Position numbers and translations under genes: made by a program
Source: Weissella hellenica
GTDB lineage: Bacteria > Bacillota > Bacilli > Lactobacillales > Lactobacillaceae
Assembly (NCBI RefSeq): GCF_005405545.1
Contig: NZ_BJEG01000006.1
Span: 27,648 to 91,647, forward strand
Reading direction: 5' to 3'
Length of the DNA stretch: 64,000 bases
Shown here: one piece after another, positions 45,505 through 53,350 of the stretch
Numbering within the stretch: position 1 is the first letter of the stretch
Layout: each line of letters opens with the position of its first letter
The notes under the pieces: model-generated
Told to the model about the DNA's origin: nothing
The model's database searches: none
The model's input: the letters and a program-made list of their open reading frames with translations, nothing else

Positions 45505-45549
45505 CTATCTGCGCCACCAACCATTAAAATTTAAAACAAAATTACTCAT
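45505..45549 (-). CDS. 14-residue Trp-Trp leader peptide MSNFVLNFNGWWRR
   Basis: This short ORF starts ATG and ends TAG. AAGGTGG lies nine bases upstream. Two consecutive TGG codons (45514-45519) sit four codons before the stop. E. coli TrpL has the comparable core FVL-K-GWWR. The peptide's own sequence probably does not matter. Ribosome stalling at Trp codons when tryptophanyl-tRNA is scarce would reshape the RNA that follows. It precedes a tryptophan-type transporter operon. The gene is too short for standard gene callers. Confidence 0.82.
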   Translation of the reverse strand: MSNFVLNFNGWWRR

Positions 45550-45581
45550 AACTAATTACCACCTTGTATATCATTTTCATA

Positions 45582-45610
45582 ATGATAGCACTTTACTTTT
45601 ACTTATGCAA
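45582..45610 (-). promoter_or_regulatory. Promoter of the trp-type leader
   Basis: TTGCAT (45605-45610) and TATCAT (45582-45587) are separated by 17 bases on the minus strand. Transcription should start near 45575, giving a 26-base 5' end before the leader peptide. Confidence 0.7.
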
Positions 45611-45615
45611 TATCA

Positions 45616-46572
45616 TTAATCTATATTGTAATCATCGTCAGACATGGCTTCTACTTGACCTAACCGATAGCCATTTCCTACTTGAGAGAAGAAATCATGA
45701 TTTGAGGTCGTTGTTGAAATACCATTCATCACAATTGGATTAACATCCTCAGCACCATCTGGGAACAAAGGATCTTGACCTAAGTTCATCAAAGCCTTAT
45801 TTGCATTATAACGCAAGAATGTTAGTACTGACTCTGTCCAACCTATTTCATCATATAGTAACTTGGTATACTTTTCCTCATTACTATATAAATCTAATAG
45901 AAGTTCGTACAACCACATCTTTAATTCGGCTTGTTCATCTTCACCAAGTTCATTAAATCCTAATTGAAATTTGTAACCAATATAAGTTCCATGCACCGAC
46001 TCATCACGCAAAATTAATTTAATAATTTCGGCAACATTATTCATTTTATTATGGCCTAAATACCAAAGTGGTGTATAAAAACCAGAATAAAATAAGAACG
46101 TCTCTAAAAAGACTGATGCGACTTTGCGCTGTAATTGTGTACCCTCTTGATAAATTTGATTAATACGATTAGCTTTATACTGTAAAAATTCATTTGTATT
46201 AGTCCAATCGAAAATCTCATTAATTTCTGCTGGTGTATGCAAAGTTTCAAAAATTGATGAATATGATTTGGCATGCACAGATTCCATAAATTCAATATTA
46301 TTCAATACGGCTAATTCATGTTGTGTGCGTGTTGATTGCTTTAATGATGACATACCATCTTGTGATTGCAATGTGTCTAACAAAGTTAATCCACCAAAAA
46401 CATGTCCTACGAGATAATGTTCTTGATCTGTCATTTTACGCCAATCATCTAAATCATTTGATAAAGGAATTCTCGTATCAAGCCAAAATTGTTCAGTTAA
46501 CTTTTCCCAAGTTGCCTTATCTATTGTATCTTCAATTTCATTCCAATTAATTGCTTCATATGATTTTGTCAT
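45616..46572 (-). CDS. nrdF: Class Ib ribonucleotide reductase small subunit NrdF
   Basis: This is a 318-residue ferritin-fold protein that carries the Mn2 or Fe2 tyrosyl-radical cofactor. Metal-ligand segments include QEHYLVGHVFGGLTLLDT, EFMESVHAKSYSSIFETL and RDESVHGTYIGYKFQ. The C-terminal tail (QVEAMSDDDYNID) should dock on NrdE. It is the third gene of nrdHEF, and its stop abuts the promoter of the trp-type leader. NrdI, needed for Mn-cofactor assembly, is encoded divergently nearby. Confidence 0.95.
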   Translation of the reverse strand: MTKSYEAINWNEIEDTIDKATWEKLTEQFWLDTRIPLSNDLDDWRKMTDQEHYLVGHVFGGLTLLDTLQSQDGMSSLKQSTRTQHELAVLNNIEFMESVHAKSYSSIFETLHTPAEINEIFDWTNTNEFLQYKANRINQIYQEGTQLQRKVASVFLETFLFYSGFYTPLWYLGHNKMNNVAEIIKLILRDESVHGTYIGYKFQLGFNELGEDEQAELKMWLYELLLDLYSNEEKYTKLLYDEIGWTESVLTFLRYNANKALMNLGQDPLFPDGAEDVNPIVMNGISTTTSNHDFFSQVGNGYRLGQVEAMSDDDYNID

Positions 46573-46604
46573 TTATCTATCCTATCTCCTGTCTGCAATG
46601 TGTT

Positions 46605-48776
46605 CTAAATTGAACAACTCTCGCATTCGTTGACACCGAATTCTTCCATATCATCGGTATAAGTACGAATATAATAAATAGACTTAATTCCCCGATTATG
46701 TGCGTACAAACGAAGAATATTTAAATCACGAGTCGTCATCTTATTTGTATGGTTTACTTTCCAATCATACAAATCATCTGGCATGGTTGAGCGCATAAAT
46801 AGCGTCAACGCCATCCCCTGATCAATATGTTGCTGTGCTGCTGCGTACACATCAATTACACGACGCATATCCATATTATAAGCTGATTCATAGTATGGTA
46901 ACGTATCCGTACCTAAATATGGTGCAGGATAGTAAATTTTACCAATTTTCTTTTCTTGGCGTTCTTCAATTCGATTAATAATAGGATGTAGTGACGCAGT
47001 GGCATCATTAACATACGAAATTGATCCAGTTGGTGCAATCGCCATACGATAAGCATTATACAAACCATATTGCTCAACTGACTTTGCTAAGGCTAGCCAA
47101 TCTGCTTGGGTTGGAAAATGATGAACTGAAAAAATTTCTTTTACCTTATCTGTCTTAGGTGACCAATTTTGATTAATATATTTGTCAAAATAAGTACCAT
47201 TGGCATAATCTGATTTTTCAAATTCATAAAAACTCGTCTGCCGTTCTTTAGCAAGCTTGTTTGATGAAACTAAGCTATAGTAGTTTAGCATCAAGAAATA
47301 AGCACTAGTAAAATCTAATGCTTCTTCATCACCATAGTACATATGATTCTTAGCAAAGAATGCATGCAACCCCATTGCACCTAATCCAATAGCGTGTGTT
47401 TGTCGATTTCCAAGCTGTACTGATGGCACAATATCTAGATCCGTTTGATCTGACACAAATGTCAAAGCACGAATCATTGTGTCGACAGATTTCCCAAAAT
47501 CTTTAGTTGCCATCATGTTGACAATGTTAGTTGATCCTAAGTTACATGAAACATCTGTTCCAAGCTCATCATAAGTTTGTTCATTATTAATTTGTGATGG
47601 CTTTTGTACCTGTAATATCTCTGAGCACAAGTTTGACGAAATAACCTTACCAGCAATTGGATTCGCTTTATTTACCGTATCAATATTAATGATATAAGGA
47701 TATCCTGATTCTTGTTGCAATTTTGAGATTTCAGTTTCTAAGTCACGGGCGCGGATTTTTTTCTTATGAATAGCAGTATTAGCAACCATTGCATCATACT
47801 CGGCAGTAATATCAACATAATTAAATGGCGTACCATATACCTTTTCAACGTCATACGGTGAAAACAAATACATATCTGCGTCTGCTTTAATTAAATCATA
47901 GAACTTATCCGGAACTGTCAATCCAAGTGATAAAGTCTTAACACGGATTTTTTCATCAGCATTTTCTTTTTTCGTTGCCAAAAAATTCATAATATCTGGA
48001 TGGAATACAGATAGATAAGTAACCCCAGCACCATTTCGTTGACCCATTTGATTAGAATATGAAAATGAATCTTCTAACAATTTCATAACTGGAACAACAC
48101 CAGATGCAGCATTCGCAATCCCCTTAATAGGTGCCCCTGCTTCTCTCAAGTTAGACAGAACAATCCCAACACCACCACCAATTTTTGATAGCTGTAGCGC
48201 TGAATTGATCACACGTCCAATCGCATTCATATCATCGGTTGCTTGTAAAATAAAACATGACACTAGTTCTCCACGTCTTGAACGGCCGGCATTCAAAAAT
48301 GAAGGTGTTGCTGGTTGATAACGCTGGTGAATCATTTCGTCAGCTAAGTTTAGCGCCAAATTTTCATCACCATTGGCATAAAATAGCACATTCATCACAA
48401 TACGATCCTTATAATTTTCAATATAAAAATCACCATCGTTTGTTTTTAAAGCATATTGTGCATAAAACTTGTATGCTGCCATAAATGATTTAAATTTAAA
48501 ATTCTGTGTTTCTAAATAAGCATAAAGTGACTCAATAAATGCCATTGTATATTTATTAATCATCTTTTGATCAACATAATCATTTTCAATAAGATAATCA
48601 AAACGTTCTTGAATGGTATCAAAGTGTAATGTATTTGGCTTCACATTTTCTTTGATAAAAGCTTGTAATGCTTCTTGATCCTTTTGTAATTGGATACTAT
48701 TATTCTTTGGAATATTTAACTGATTGTTTAAATCAAAATAAGTTACTTTATCCAAGTCTAGTGTTGCTAATGACAT
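46605..48776 (-). CDS. nrdE: Class Ib ribonucleotide reductase large subunit NrdE
   Basis: This 723-residue catalytic subunit reduces ribonucleoside diphosphates. It has the active-site blocks SNLCSEILQ and SCNLGSTNIVNM, the barrel segment APTGSISYVNDATASLHPI, and the C-terminal redox pair C718-E-S-C721, which NrdH re-reduces. There is no N-terminal ATP-cone of class Ia type. It lies between nrdH and nrdF. Confidence 0.96.
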   Translation of the reverse strand: MSLATLDLDKVTYFDLNNQLNIPKNNSIQLQKDQEALQAFIKENVKPNTLHFDTIQERFDYLIENDYVDQKMINKYTMAFIESLYAYLETQNFKFKSFMAAYKFYAQYALKTNDGDFYIENYKDRIVMNVLFYANGDENLALNLADEMIHQRYQPATPSFLNAGRSRRGELVSCFILQATDDMNAIGRVINSALQLSKIGGGVGIVLSNLREAGAPIKGIANAASGVVPVMKLLEDSFSYSNQMGQRNGAGVTYLSVFHPDIMNFLATKKENADEKIRVKTLSLGLTVPDKFYDLIKADADMYLFSPYDVEKVYGTPFNYVDITAEYDAMVANTAIHKKKIRARDLETEISKLQQESGYPYIINIDTVNKANPIAGKVISSNLCSEILQVQKPSQINNEQTYDELGTDVSCNLGSTNIVNMMATKDFGKSVDTMIRALTFVSDQTDLDIVPSVQLGNRQTHAIGLGAMGLHAFFAKNHMYYGDEEALDFTSAYFLMLNYYSLVSSNKLAKERQTSFYEFEKSDYANGTYFDKYINQNWSPKTDKVKEIFSVHHFPTQADWLALAKSVEQYGLYNAYRMAIAPTGSISYVNDATASLHPIINRIEERQEKKIGKIYYPAPYLGTDTLPYYESAYNMDMRRVIDVYAAAQQHIDQGMALTLFMRSTMPDDLYDWKVNHTNKMTTRDLNILRLYAHNRGIKSIYYIRTYTDDMEEFGVNECESCSI

Positions 48777-48861
48777 ATACTTCTCCCACGTTTTACCTAT
48801 TGTAAAGCGGAACCCCTATTTTGGTTGCACCGACAGGTAGGTATCGTTATTTTTTATTGAA

Positions 48862-49098
48862 TTACATTGCTTGATTTAATTTTGCGAGTAAATCTGGTCG
48901 AAAGCCATGAACTGGCTCCCTATCTCCTGAAAAGACAACAGGAACTGATTGATAACCTTTATCCTTTAAAAATGCTAAAGCTTCAGCATCATTCTCAACA
49001 TTTTTCTCTGAATAACTAATGCCATACTGTGTCAATGTCTTCTTGGTCATCAAACATTGAATACAATTATTCTTTGTATATACGGTAACATTTTGCAT
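48862..49098 (-). CDS. nrdH: Glutaredoxin-like redoxin NrdH
   Basis: This 78-residue thioredoxin-fold protein has the redox motif C12-I-Q-C15 and the family block GYQSVPVVFSGD near residue 53. It is the electron donor of NrdE. The ATG at 49098 has AGGTGG four bases upstream. A longer frame begins nine codons earlier without a site. An 85-base gap with possible stem structure separates it from nrdE. Confidence 0.92.
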   Translation of the reverse strand: MQNVTVYTKNNCIQCLMTKKTLTQYGISYSEKNVENDAEALAFLKDKGYQSVPVVFSGDREPVHGFRPDLLAKLNQAM

Positions 49099-49154
49099 AT
49101 TTCCACCTAAACTTTCTATGTTCAAAAAACTAACGCTTTGTTAATATGAAGTTG

Positions 49155-49184
49155 AGTATAAACCACTAAGCCACCTCATTGCAA
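49155..49184 (-). promoter_or_regulatory. Probable nrdHEF promoter
   Basis: TTGCAA (49179-49184) and TATACT (49155-49160) are separated by 18 bases on the minus strand. No NrdR-type box was recognised around it. Confidence 0.6.
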
Positions 49185-49359
49185 GGGATTAAATTAACTA
49201 AAAAAAGGCTTGACACAGGCTTTTTCGCAGTACGAAAGCTTTTATAGTGATTATTACAAAATGATTAAATAATAACATTCTGTTAGTTGTATAATTGCTA
49301 AATCCAATATTTTTTTTTAGACTTAAGAGTAACATTAATAATTACCGGAGGACTTCATA

Positions 49360-49809
49360 ATGCCACTTAATCTTTTATATATTTCTATTTCTGGTAACAC
49401 ACGTTCATTTATTGATAAGTTAACGACCTTTGCAGATGAACAAGGCCAACTATCTTTTGAACCAATAGAAGTATCTGACGCTTCACCCGATATAATTACG
49501 AATAGTCCCTTTTTTGTCTTTGTCCCCACTTATTTAGATGGTGGTAACGGTATTGGCAATGGTATTATCGAAATTATGACTGATGCTTTACGTGAACAAC
49601 TAGAAATACCAGAAAATGCCAAAAATTTAATTGGTATTATTGGTAGCGGTAATAAAAATTTTAATGCACAGTACATTTTAACCGCTCGTCGTTATGCTGT
49701 TGACTTTAATGCCCCGCTAATTGCCAATTATGAATTACGTGGTACTCAAAGTGACGTTGAACGTGTTTATCAAGCAATTAATCAACGTTTTTATGAATAC
49801 AATCATTAA
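49360..49809 (+). CDS. nrdI: Flavodoxin-like NrdI
   Basis: This is a 149-residue flavoprotein that supplies oxidant for assembling the Mn-tyrosyl cofactor of NrdF. The FMN phosphate loop is ISISGNTRSFIDKL (about 8-21). Other flavin-binding segments are VPTYLDGGNGIGN and GIIGSGNKNFNAQY. GGAGG precedes the ATG. It is transcribed away from nrdHEF and leads a short plus-strand unit with two unknown genes. Confidence 0.93.
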   Translation: MPLNLLYISISGNTRSFIDKLTTFADEQGQLSFEPIEVSDASPDIITNSPFFVFVPTYLDGGNGIGNGIIEIMTDALREQLEIPENAKNLIGIIGSGNKNFNAQYILTARRYAVDFNAPLIANYELRGTQSDVERVYQAINQRFYEYNH

Positions 49810-49824
49810 TAGAAGGACTTATTT

Positions 49825-50478
49825 ATGCTTTTACCACATACAAAGTCAAAGAAAGTTTCGTTAACTAAAGAACGACGTCAAGAAACTTGGTTACATTTAT
49901 CATCTGCGCAACAACTTGCAATTCAGCGACATATTCGCTATCAGCAAACATCTTTATTCATGAATTACGAGTTAGTTGGTCATGGTCGCCATTGGTCTTT
50001 AGTCGACTATCACGAAAATTTAAATTATGATACCAAAAATTTACCACAATTATATTGTGACTGTGGTCGTCGCTTAAAGCATCAATATATTCTGATCAAT
50101 GATTTGGGTGAAAAAATCAAACTAGGTATTACGCATTTTGCAGATCATATTGGTATTTCTGAACAGGTTGCTCGTCAATTGCAAGCTCAAATTCATCGTC
50201 TGAATTTTGGCTTAGATGAACTATTGCAACGTATCCGACGTCATGCTGGATTAAATCCTGCTATGCAACGTTGGTTTTTGACTAATCAGGACTTATTTCC
50301 AGATGCACCTAATCATACGGCCGATTTTGTGAGCGATAATTTACCGCCAGATCGTGATATTCAAGCAGAAATTGTGCGTACGTACAAAAAAAATAATTAT
50401 GTTAAAAAAGCACGAGTTCATAAAAAAACGACTAAACTCAATAAAGATGCTTGGCAAGAAATTTTTCGTGATATTTAA
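49825..50478 (+). CDS. Conserved hypothetical protein with CxCGRRLKxQ motif
   Basis: This is a 217-residue soluble protein. Its most distinctive part is LYCDCGRRLKHQYILIND ... IKLGITHFADHIGI (about 73-115), a Cys-x-Cys and His pattern that recurs in uncharacterised Firmicute proteins and could bind metal. The C-terminus is lysine-rich (KKNNYVKKARVHKKTTKLNK) and might contact nucleic acid. It starts 15 bases after nrdI with AGAAGGA upstream. No enzymatic function can be given. Confidence 0.7.
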   Translation: MLLPHTKSKKVSLTKERRQETWLHLSSAQQLAIQRHIRYQQTSLFMNYELVGHGRHWSLVDYHENLNYDTKNLPQLYCDCGRRLKHQYILINDLGEKIKLGITHFADHIGISEQVARQLQAQIHRLNFGLDELLQRIRRHAGLNPAMQRWFLTNQDLFPDAPNHTADFVSDNLPPDRDIQAEIVRTYKKNNYVKKARVHKKTTKLNKDAWQEIFRDI

Positions 50479-50495
50479 ATCCTAAGGAGCTCTTT

Positions 50496-50756
50496 ATGGC
50501 AATATTATATACAGCACCATCAGAAACAGTAACATATGCATTATTAGTTGATGATCAACAAGGGTTGGTCTCACAGGTTTATTGTCTACAGACATCTGCA
50601 CTACAACAACAATCTCAAATAGTACTACCTGACATGATGGCCCTACACACCAAACAAACCCAACTGGTAGCTAACCTTAATTACTGGTTATGGCCAATTG
50701 ACCAACGTAGCAATCAATTTCCATCTGAAACCAAAACACATCATCAAAAAGCATAA
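50496..50756 (+). CDS. Small hypothetical protein
   Basis: This is an 86-residue protein with no recognised family. It is polar, Gln-rich, without membrane helix or signal peptide. GGAG lies eight bases before the ATG, and it follows the previous gene by 17 bases, so it is probably the last gene of the nrdI unit. Coding status rests on the ribosome-binding site and position only. Confidence 0.55.
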   Translation: MAILYTAPSETVTYALLVDDQQGLVSQVYCLQTSALQQQSQIVLPDMMALHTKQTQLVANLNYWLWPIDQRSNQFPSETKTHHQKA

Positions 50757-50818
50757 AAAAAGCTGTATCTAATGTTGAAAAAACACAGATGTTTTCGTCA
50801 ACTAGATACAGCTTTTTT
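50755..50818. terminator. Bidirectional terminator with nested stem
   Basis: Outer arms AAAAAAGCTGTATCTA / TAGATACAGCTTTTTT enclose GTTGA/TCAAC and AAAACA/TGTTTT pairs. It serves both the nrdI unit and the LysM gene. Confidence 0.88.
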
Positions 50819-50853
50819 ATTAAATTAATTTATTTCACCATGTGAGGTTGTTT

Positions 50854-51516
50854 TTACCACCAACCGTTAGCTGCACGGAATGAAATAGCGTTATCCACTG
50901 ATCCATAGCGTGAGTTGGCGTAATTTAGCATACCAGCAGTTTGTGTAGCCACTGATCCATGGCCCCATGATTGGTTAGTTTGACCTAATCCATGATATTG
51001 ACCATTTGATGCATTAACATTTCCACCTGATTCAGGCATCACAATTGATTGCCACATTGCTGAATTACCACCAGCAGCAATAAATTGATCATATGTTGAT
51101 CCTGAAGCAGCTGCAGTTGATACAGATTGTACTTGTGCTGCCTTTTGTTGTACAGGGGCTGCTTGTTGTACTGGTGCTTGTTGTACAGGGGCTGCTTGTT
51201 GTACTGGTGCTTGTTGTGCAACCGGTGCAGCAACCGCAACTTGTTCTTGTACAGGAGCTACTTGTACTGATGCCTGCCGTGTAACTGGTGCAGCAGCTTG
51301 ATCATCTAACTCAACTTGTTGACCAGCAAAAATTAAGTTAGCATTTGCAATCTTGTTAACACTAATAAGACGATCGATAGTCGTATTGTGATTAGTAGCA
51401 ATTGATGACAAAGTGTCTCCTGTTTGAACAGTGTATGTATCGGCTGATACCTCTGTGGCCATTGCAGCAGTTGCAATACCAGCGACAGCTAATGCAGTTA
51501 GTACTTTTTTATTCAT
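50854..51516 (-). CDS. Secreted LysM protein with Apf/transglycosylase-like C-terminus
   Basis: This is a 220-residue exported protein. A signal peptide (MNKKVLTALAVAGIATAAMATEVSA, cut after SA) is followed by one LysM peptidoglycan-binding domain (TYTVQTGDTLSSIATNHNTT..., about 27-72). Next are an Ala/Pro/Gln-rich linker with imperfect repeats of APVQQ units (about 90-135) and a C-terminal domain (YDQFIAAGG...ESGGNVNASNGQYHGLGQ...NGWW) like aggregation-promoting factors and SceD/IsaA-type transglycosylases. It should bind and possibly cleave cell wall. The ATG at 51516 has AAGGAG eleven bases before it. Confidence 0.88.
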   Translation of the reverse strand: MNKKVLTALAVAGIATAAMATEVSADTYTVQTGDTLSSIATNHNTTIDRLISVNKIANANLIFAGQQVELDDQAAAPVTRQASVQVAPVQEQVAVAAPVAQQAPVQQAAPVQQAPVQQAAPVQQKAAQVQSVSTAAASGSTYDQFIAAGGNSAMWQSIVMPESGGNVNASNGQYHGLGQTNQSWGHGSVATQTAGMLNYANSRYGSVDNAISFRAANGWW

Positions 51517-51925
51517 TATAAATATATCTCCTTGATGTTTACCTATATTGGCATTGACACTTTCCTTAGTCCTCTTCAACGCGGATTCTATTCACTACGT
51601 TGGGAACTCATGCTTTTAACAACAGATATAAGTTTAACAATCTCACAACCATATTCGTTACAATGGTGCGACAGAGCGTTACACCTGTATCACAAATAAT
51701 AATTTGTGAGAAATTTCATTGTAATATCAAATGAAAACTTGAACTAAAAGACTGATACAATAGTATTTTAAAATAATAATTAACCGGTTAAATAAGAAGA
51801 TTATTATTTAAATAATCTACAAGTAAAACTGATAAAACCGTTTTCTTACTTCTAATTAGTTTTTTGATTACGAAAGTGTAACAGTGTTAAAGTTAACATA
51901 TATACATTTTATTTACTTAAAAGCA
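51517..51925. other. Long non-coding region upstream of the LysM gene with three palindromes
   Basis: About 400 bases hold no credible gene. Perfect inverted repeats are TCACAAAT-4-ATTTGTGA (51690-51709), TTAACCGGTTAA (51780-51791) and AGATTATT-5-AATAATCT (51798-51818). A CAACG/CGTTG hairpin lies nearer the gene (about 51574-51603). Known riboswitch signatures were not recognised. It probably contains promoter and operators of the LysM gene. Confidence 0.5.
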
Positions 51926-51956
51926 CAAAAAACAGATTAACTCATTGTCAATCTGT
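51926..51956 (-). terminator. Terminator of the DUF3397-to-DUF1831 operon
   Basis: Arms ACAGATT / AATCTGT lie just after the DUF1831 stop and are followed by TTTTTTG on the minus strand. Confidence 0.75.
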
Positions 51957-51963
51957 CCACAAT

Positions 51964-52305
51964 TTATTTAATTTTAAGAATTTCTCGATCAACTAATTCA
52001 TTTAAGTAAAAATGATACAGTTTTTCTAATTCTACGTGTTTCTGATGCTTAAAAATATTAACAGTGGCACTACCACTCGGATTAACCGTCTTAATTTTAA
52101 TTCCCGTTAGCGCTTTATCAACAACAACTTTTAGCTTAATAGCATTATCTAAGCCTTTTTCTGGTTCTAATGAACGTTTCATTACATATGAACCAGCATT
52201 ATTTTTAACAAAACCAGTATCACCTAAAGCATATTGTTTTAATTGTGGGTTAAATTGATAAATAACATCATCACCAATTACCTTAACAGTAGTATCAAAT
52301 GCCAT
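51964..52305 (-). CDS. DUF1831-like small protein
   Basis: This is a 113-residue soluble protein resembling the DUF1831 family of Lactobacillales (AFDTTVKVIGDDVIYQFNPQLKQYALGDTGFVKNN, RSLEPEKGLDNAIKLKV). The family is often found near cysteine-desulfurase genes, but none is here. It follows mtnN by 30 bases as the last gene of its operon. Function is unknown. Confidence 0.7.
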   Translation of the reverse strand: MAFDTTVKVIGDDVIYQFNPQLKQYALGDTGFVKNNAGSYVMKRSLEPEKGLDNAIKLKVVVDKALTGIKIKTVNPSGSATVNIFKHQKHVELEKLYHFYLNELVDREILKIK

Positions 52306-52335
52306 TTTATACCCCTTTTACCATAGAACTATTTT

Positions 52336-53031
52336 TTAAGATTGTGCCTTGAAGAAATCTATCAATACTTGTGCTGATTGCTTACCAGCTGCAATGATAA
52401 ATTCATCAAATGTCATCCCAGCTTCTCCATTAGCATTATCAGAAATAGCACGTACTACAGCAAATGGGACATCAAAGTAATGTGCTGCCTGGGCAATCGA
52501 AGCACCTTCCATTTCAGCAGACTGTGCATCTTTAAAATGTGACAAAATATTTTGTTTCTGTTCATCACTAGCAATAAATGAATCACTCGTCACAATTAAA
52601 CCATTAACCAGGTGTGCATCTGTTACAGCTGCATACACCTTTGATAACCCTGCTACCAAATCAACCTCTGTTTCAAACCGTGCTGGTTGTTGAGGTACTT
52701 GACCGTATTCATAGCCAAATGCACGAGCATCAGCATCAGCATAAGCTAGTTCATCAGCAATCACCACATCACCAATTTTTAAACCATTTCCTACTGCACC
52801 AGCTGAACCAGAATTAATGATGGCGTCAACTGCAAAATTAGTAATTAATAACGTTGTCGTTAATGCTGAAGCAACTTTACCAATACCAGATTCTACAACG
52901 ACAACATCAACCTTACCAATTTTACCGTGATGAAATAGCTTTCCTGCAATAGTTGTTTGCTTTTCATCAGACATTGCCTCAACTAGCGCTGCCTTCTCTT
53001 CTGCCATTGCATTTATTACACCATACCGCAT
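52336..53031 (-). CDS. mtnN: 5'-methylthioadenosine/S-adenosylhomocysteine nucleosidase
   Basis: This 231-residue enzyme cleaves adenine from methylthioadenosine and S-adenosylhomocysteine, feeding methyl recycling and AI-2 precursor formation. It shows GVINAMAEEKAAL, the purine-site NSGSAGAVGNGLKIGDVVIAD, the catalytic Glu in SAEMEGASIAQ and Asp in VRAISDNANGEA. AAGGAG lies eleven bases before the ATG. It is the penultimate gene in a conserved run after the Nudix and tail-anchored genes. Confidence 0.95.
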   Translation of the reverse strand: MRYGVINAMAEEKAALVEAMSDEKQTTIAGKLFHHGKIGKVDVVVVESGIGKVASALTTTLLITNFAVDAIINSGSAGAVGNGLKIGDVVIADELAYADADARAFGYEYGQVPQQPARFETEVDLVAGLSKVYAAVTDAHLVNGLIVTSDSFIASDEQKQNILSHFKDAQSAEMEGASIAQAAHYFDVPFAVVRAISDNANGEAGMTFDEFIIAAGKQSAQVLIDFFKAQS

Positions 53032-53059
53032 TTATTTATCTCTCCTTAATTCTAATCTG

Positions 53060-53341
53060 CTACAAGAAAAACAAAATGACATACGTTAATAAAATTAACC
53101 CAATTAAGATAGCAATTGCCATATTCAAACGATGTTTTAAACGTGTTGTTTTTCCCGTTTTGGTTAACTTACGTGTTTGTGGATCCAATTCATAACGACC
53201 ATGTCGTGTTAATCGATGTTCTTCACGCGTTAATAACGTTGCACCTTGATTTTGATTATTATCCAAATCATCAAGACTTGACATGTCATTATTAACTAAC
53301 TCATTCTTTTTATCACGTAATTTTTTATTAAATAACATCAT
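53060..53341 (-). CDS. Tail-anchored membrane protein, possible MacP-like
   Basis: This is a 93-residue protein with a polar, charged N-terminal region (about 1-68) and one C-terminal membrane helix (about 74-93, NMAIAILIGLILLTYVILFF) right after a basic RLKHRL. In Streptococcus the PBP2a-activating protein MacP has the same layout and lies between a Nudix gene and mtnN, exactly as here. Sequence similarity itself is weak, so the assignment rests on position and topology. Confidence 0.55.
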   Translation of the reverse strand: MMLFNKKLRDKKNELVNNDMSSLDDLDNNQNQGATLLTREEHRLTRHGRYELDPQTRKLTKTGKTTRLKHRLNMAIAILIGLILLTYVILFFL

Positions 53342-53350
53342 ATTTACCTA

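Noticed and set aside
45312..45524. 70-codon minus-strand frame in the trpX leader
   Set aside because: It runs through the attenuator stems and terminator, begins at a GTG-like or weak start without its own site, and overlaps the Trp-Trp ORF in a different frame. The RNA structure explains the sequence better.
45302..45615. T-box upstream of trpX
   Set aside because: A T-box was expected for a tryptophan transporter, but neither the GGTGGxACC core nor an AGAGAG Stem I start was found on the minus strand.
49200..49260. Promoter or hairpin at AAGGCTTGACACAGGCTT
   Set aside because: TTGACA has no -10 at 16 to 18 bases, and AGGCTT is a direct rather than inverted repeat, so no terminator forms.
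49099..49350. NrdR boxes between nrdH and nrdI
   Set aside because: Only a single TATAGTG half-like word was seen. The paired 16-bp boxes one helical phase apart are missing.
51110..51250. Repeat array resembling a CRISPR or tandem repeat element
   Set aside because: These are Gln/Ala/Pro/Val codon repeats inside the LysM protein linker, with uneven units and no spacers.
51517..51760. c-di-AMP (ydaO) riboswitch or WalR boxes before the LysM gene
   Set aside because: TGTTAA and TGTAAC words occur but not with the required 5-base spacing, and the ydaO core sequences are absent.
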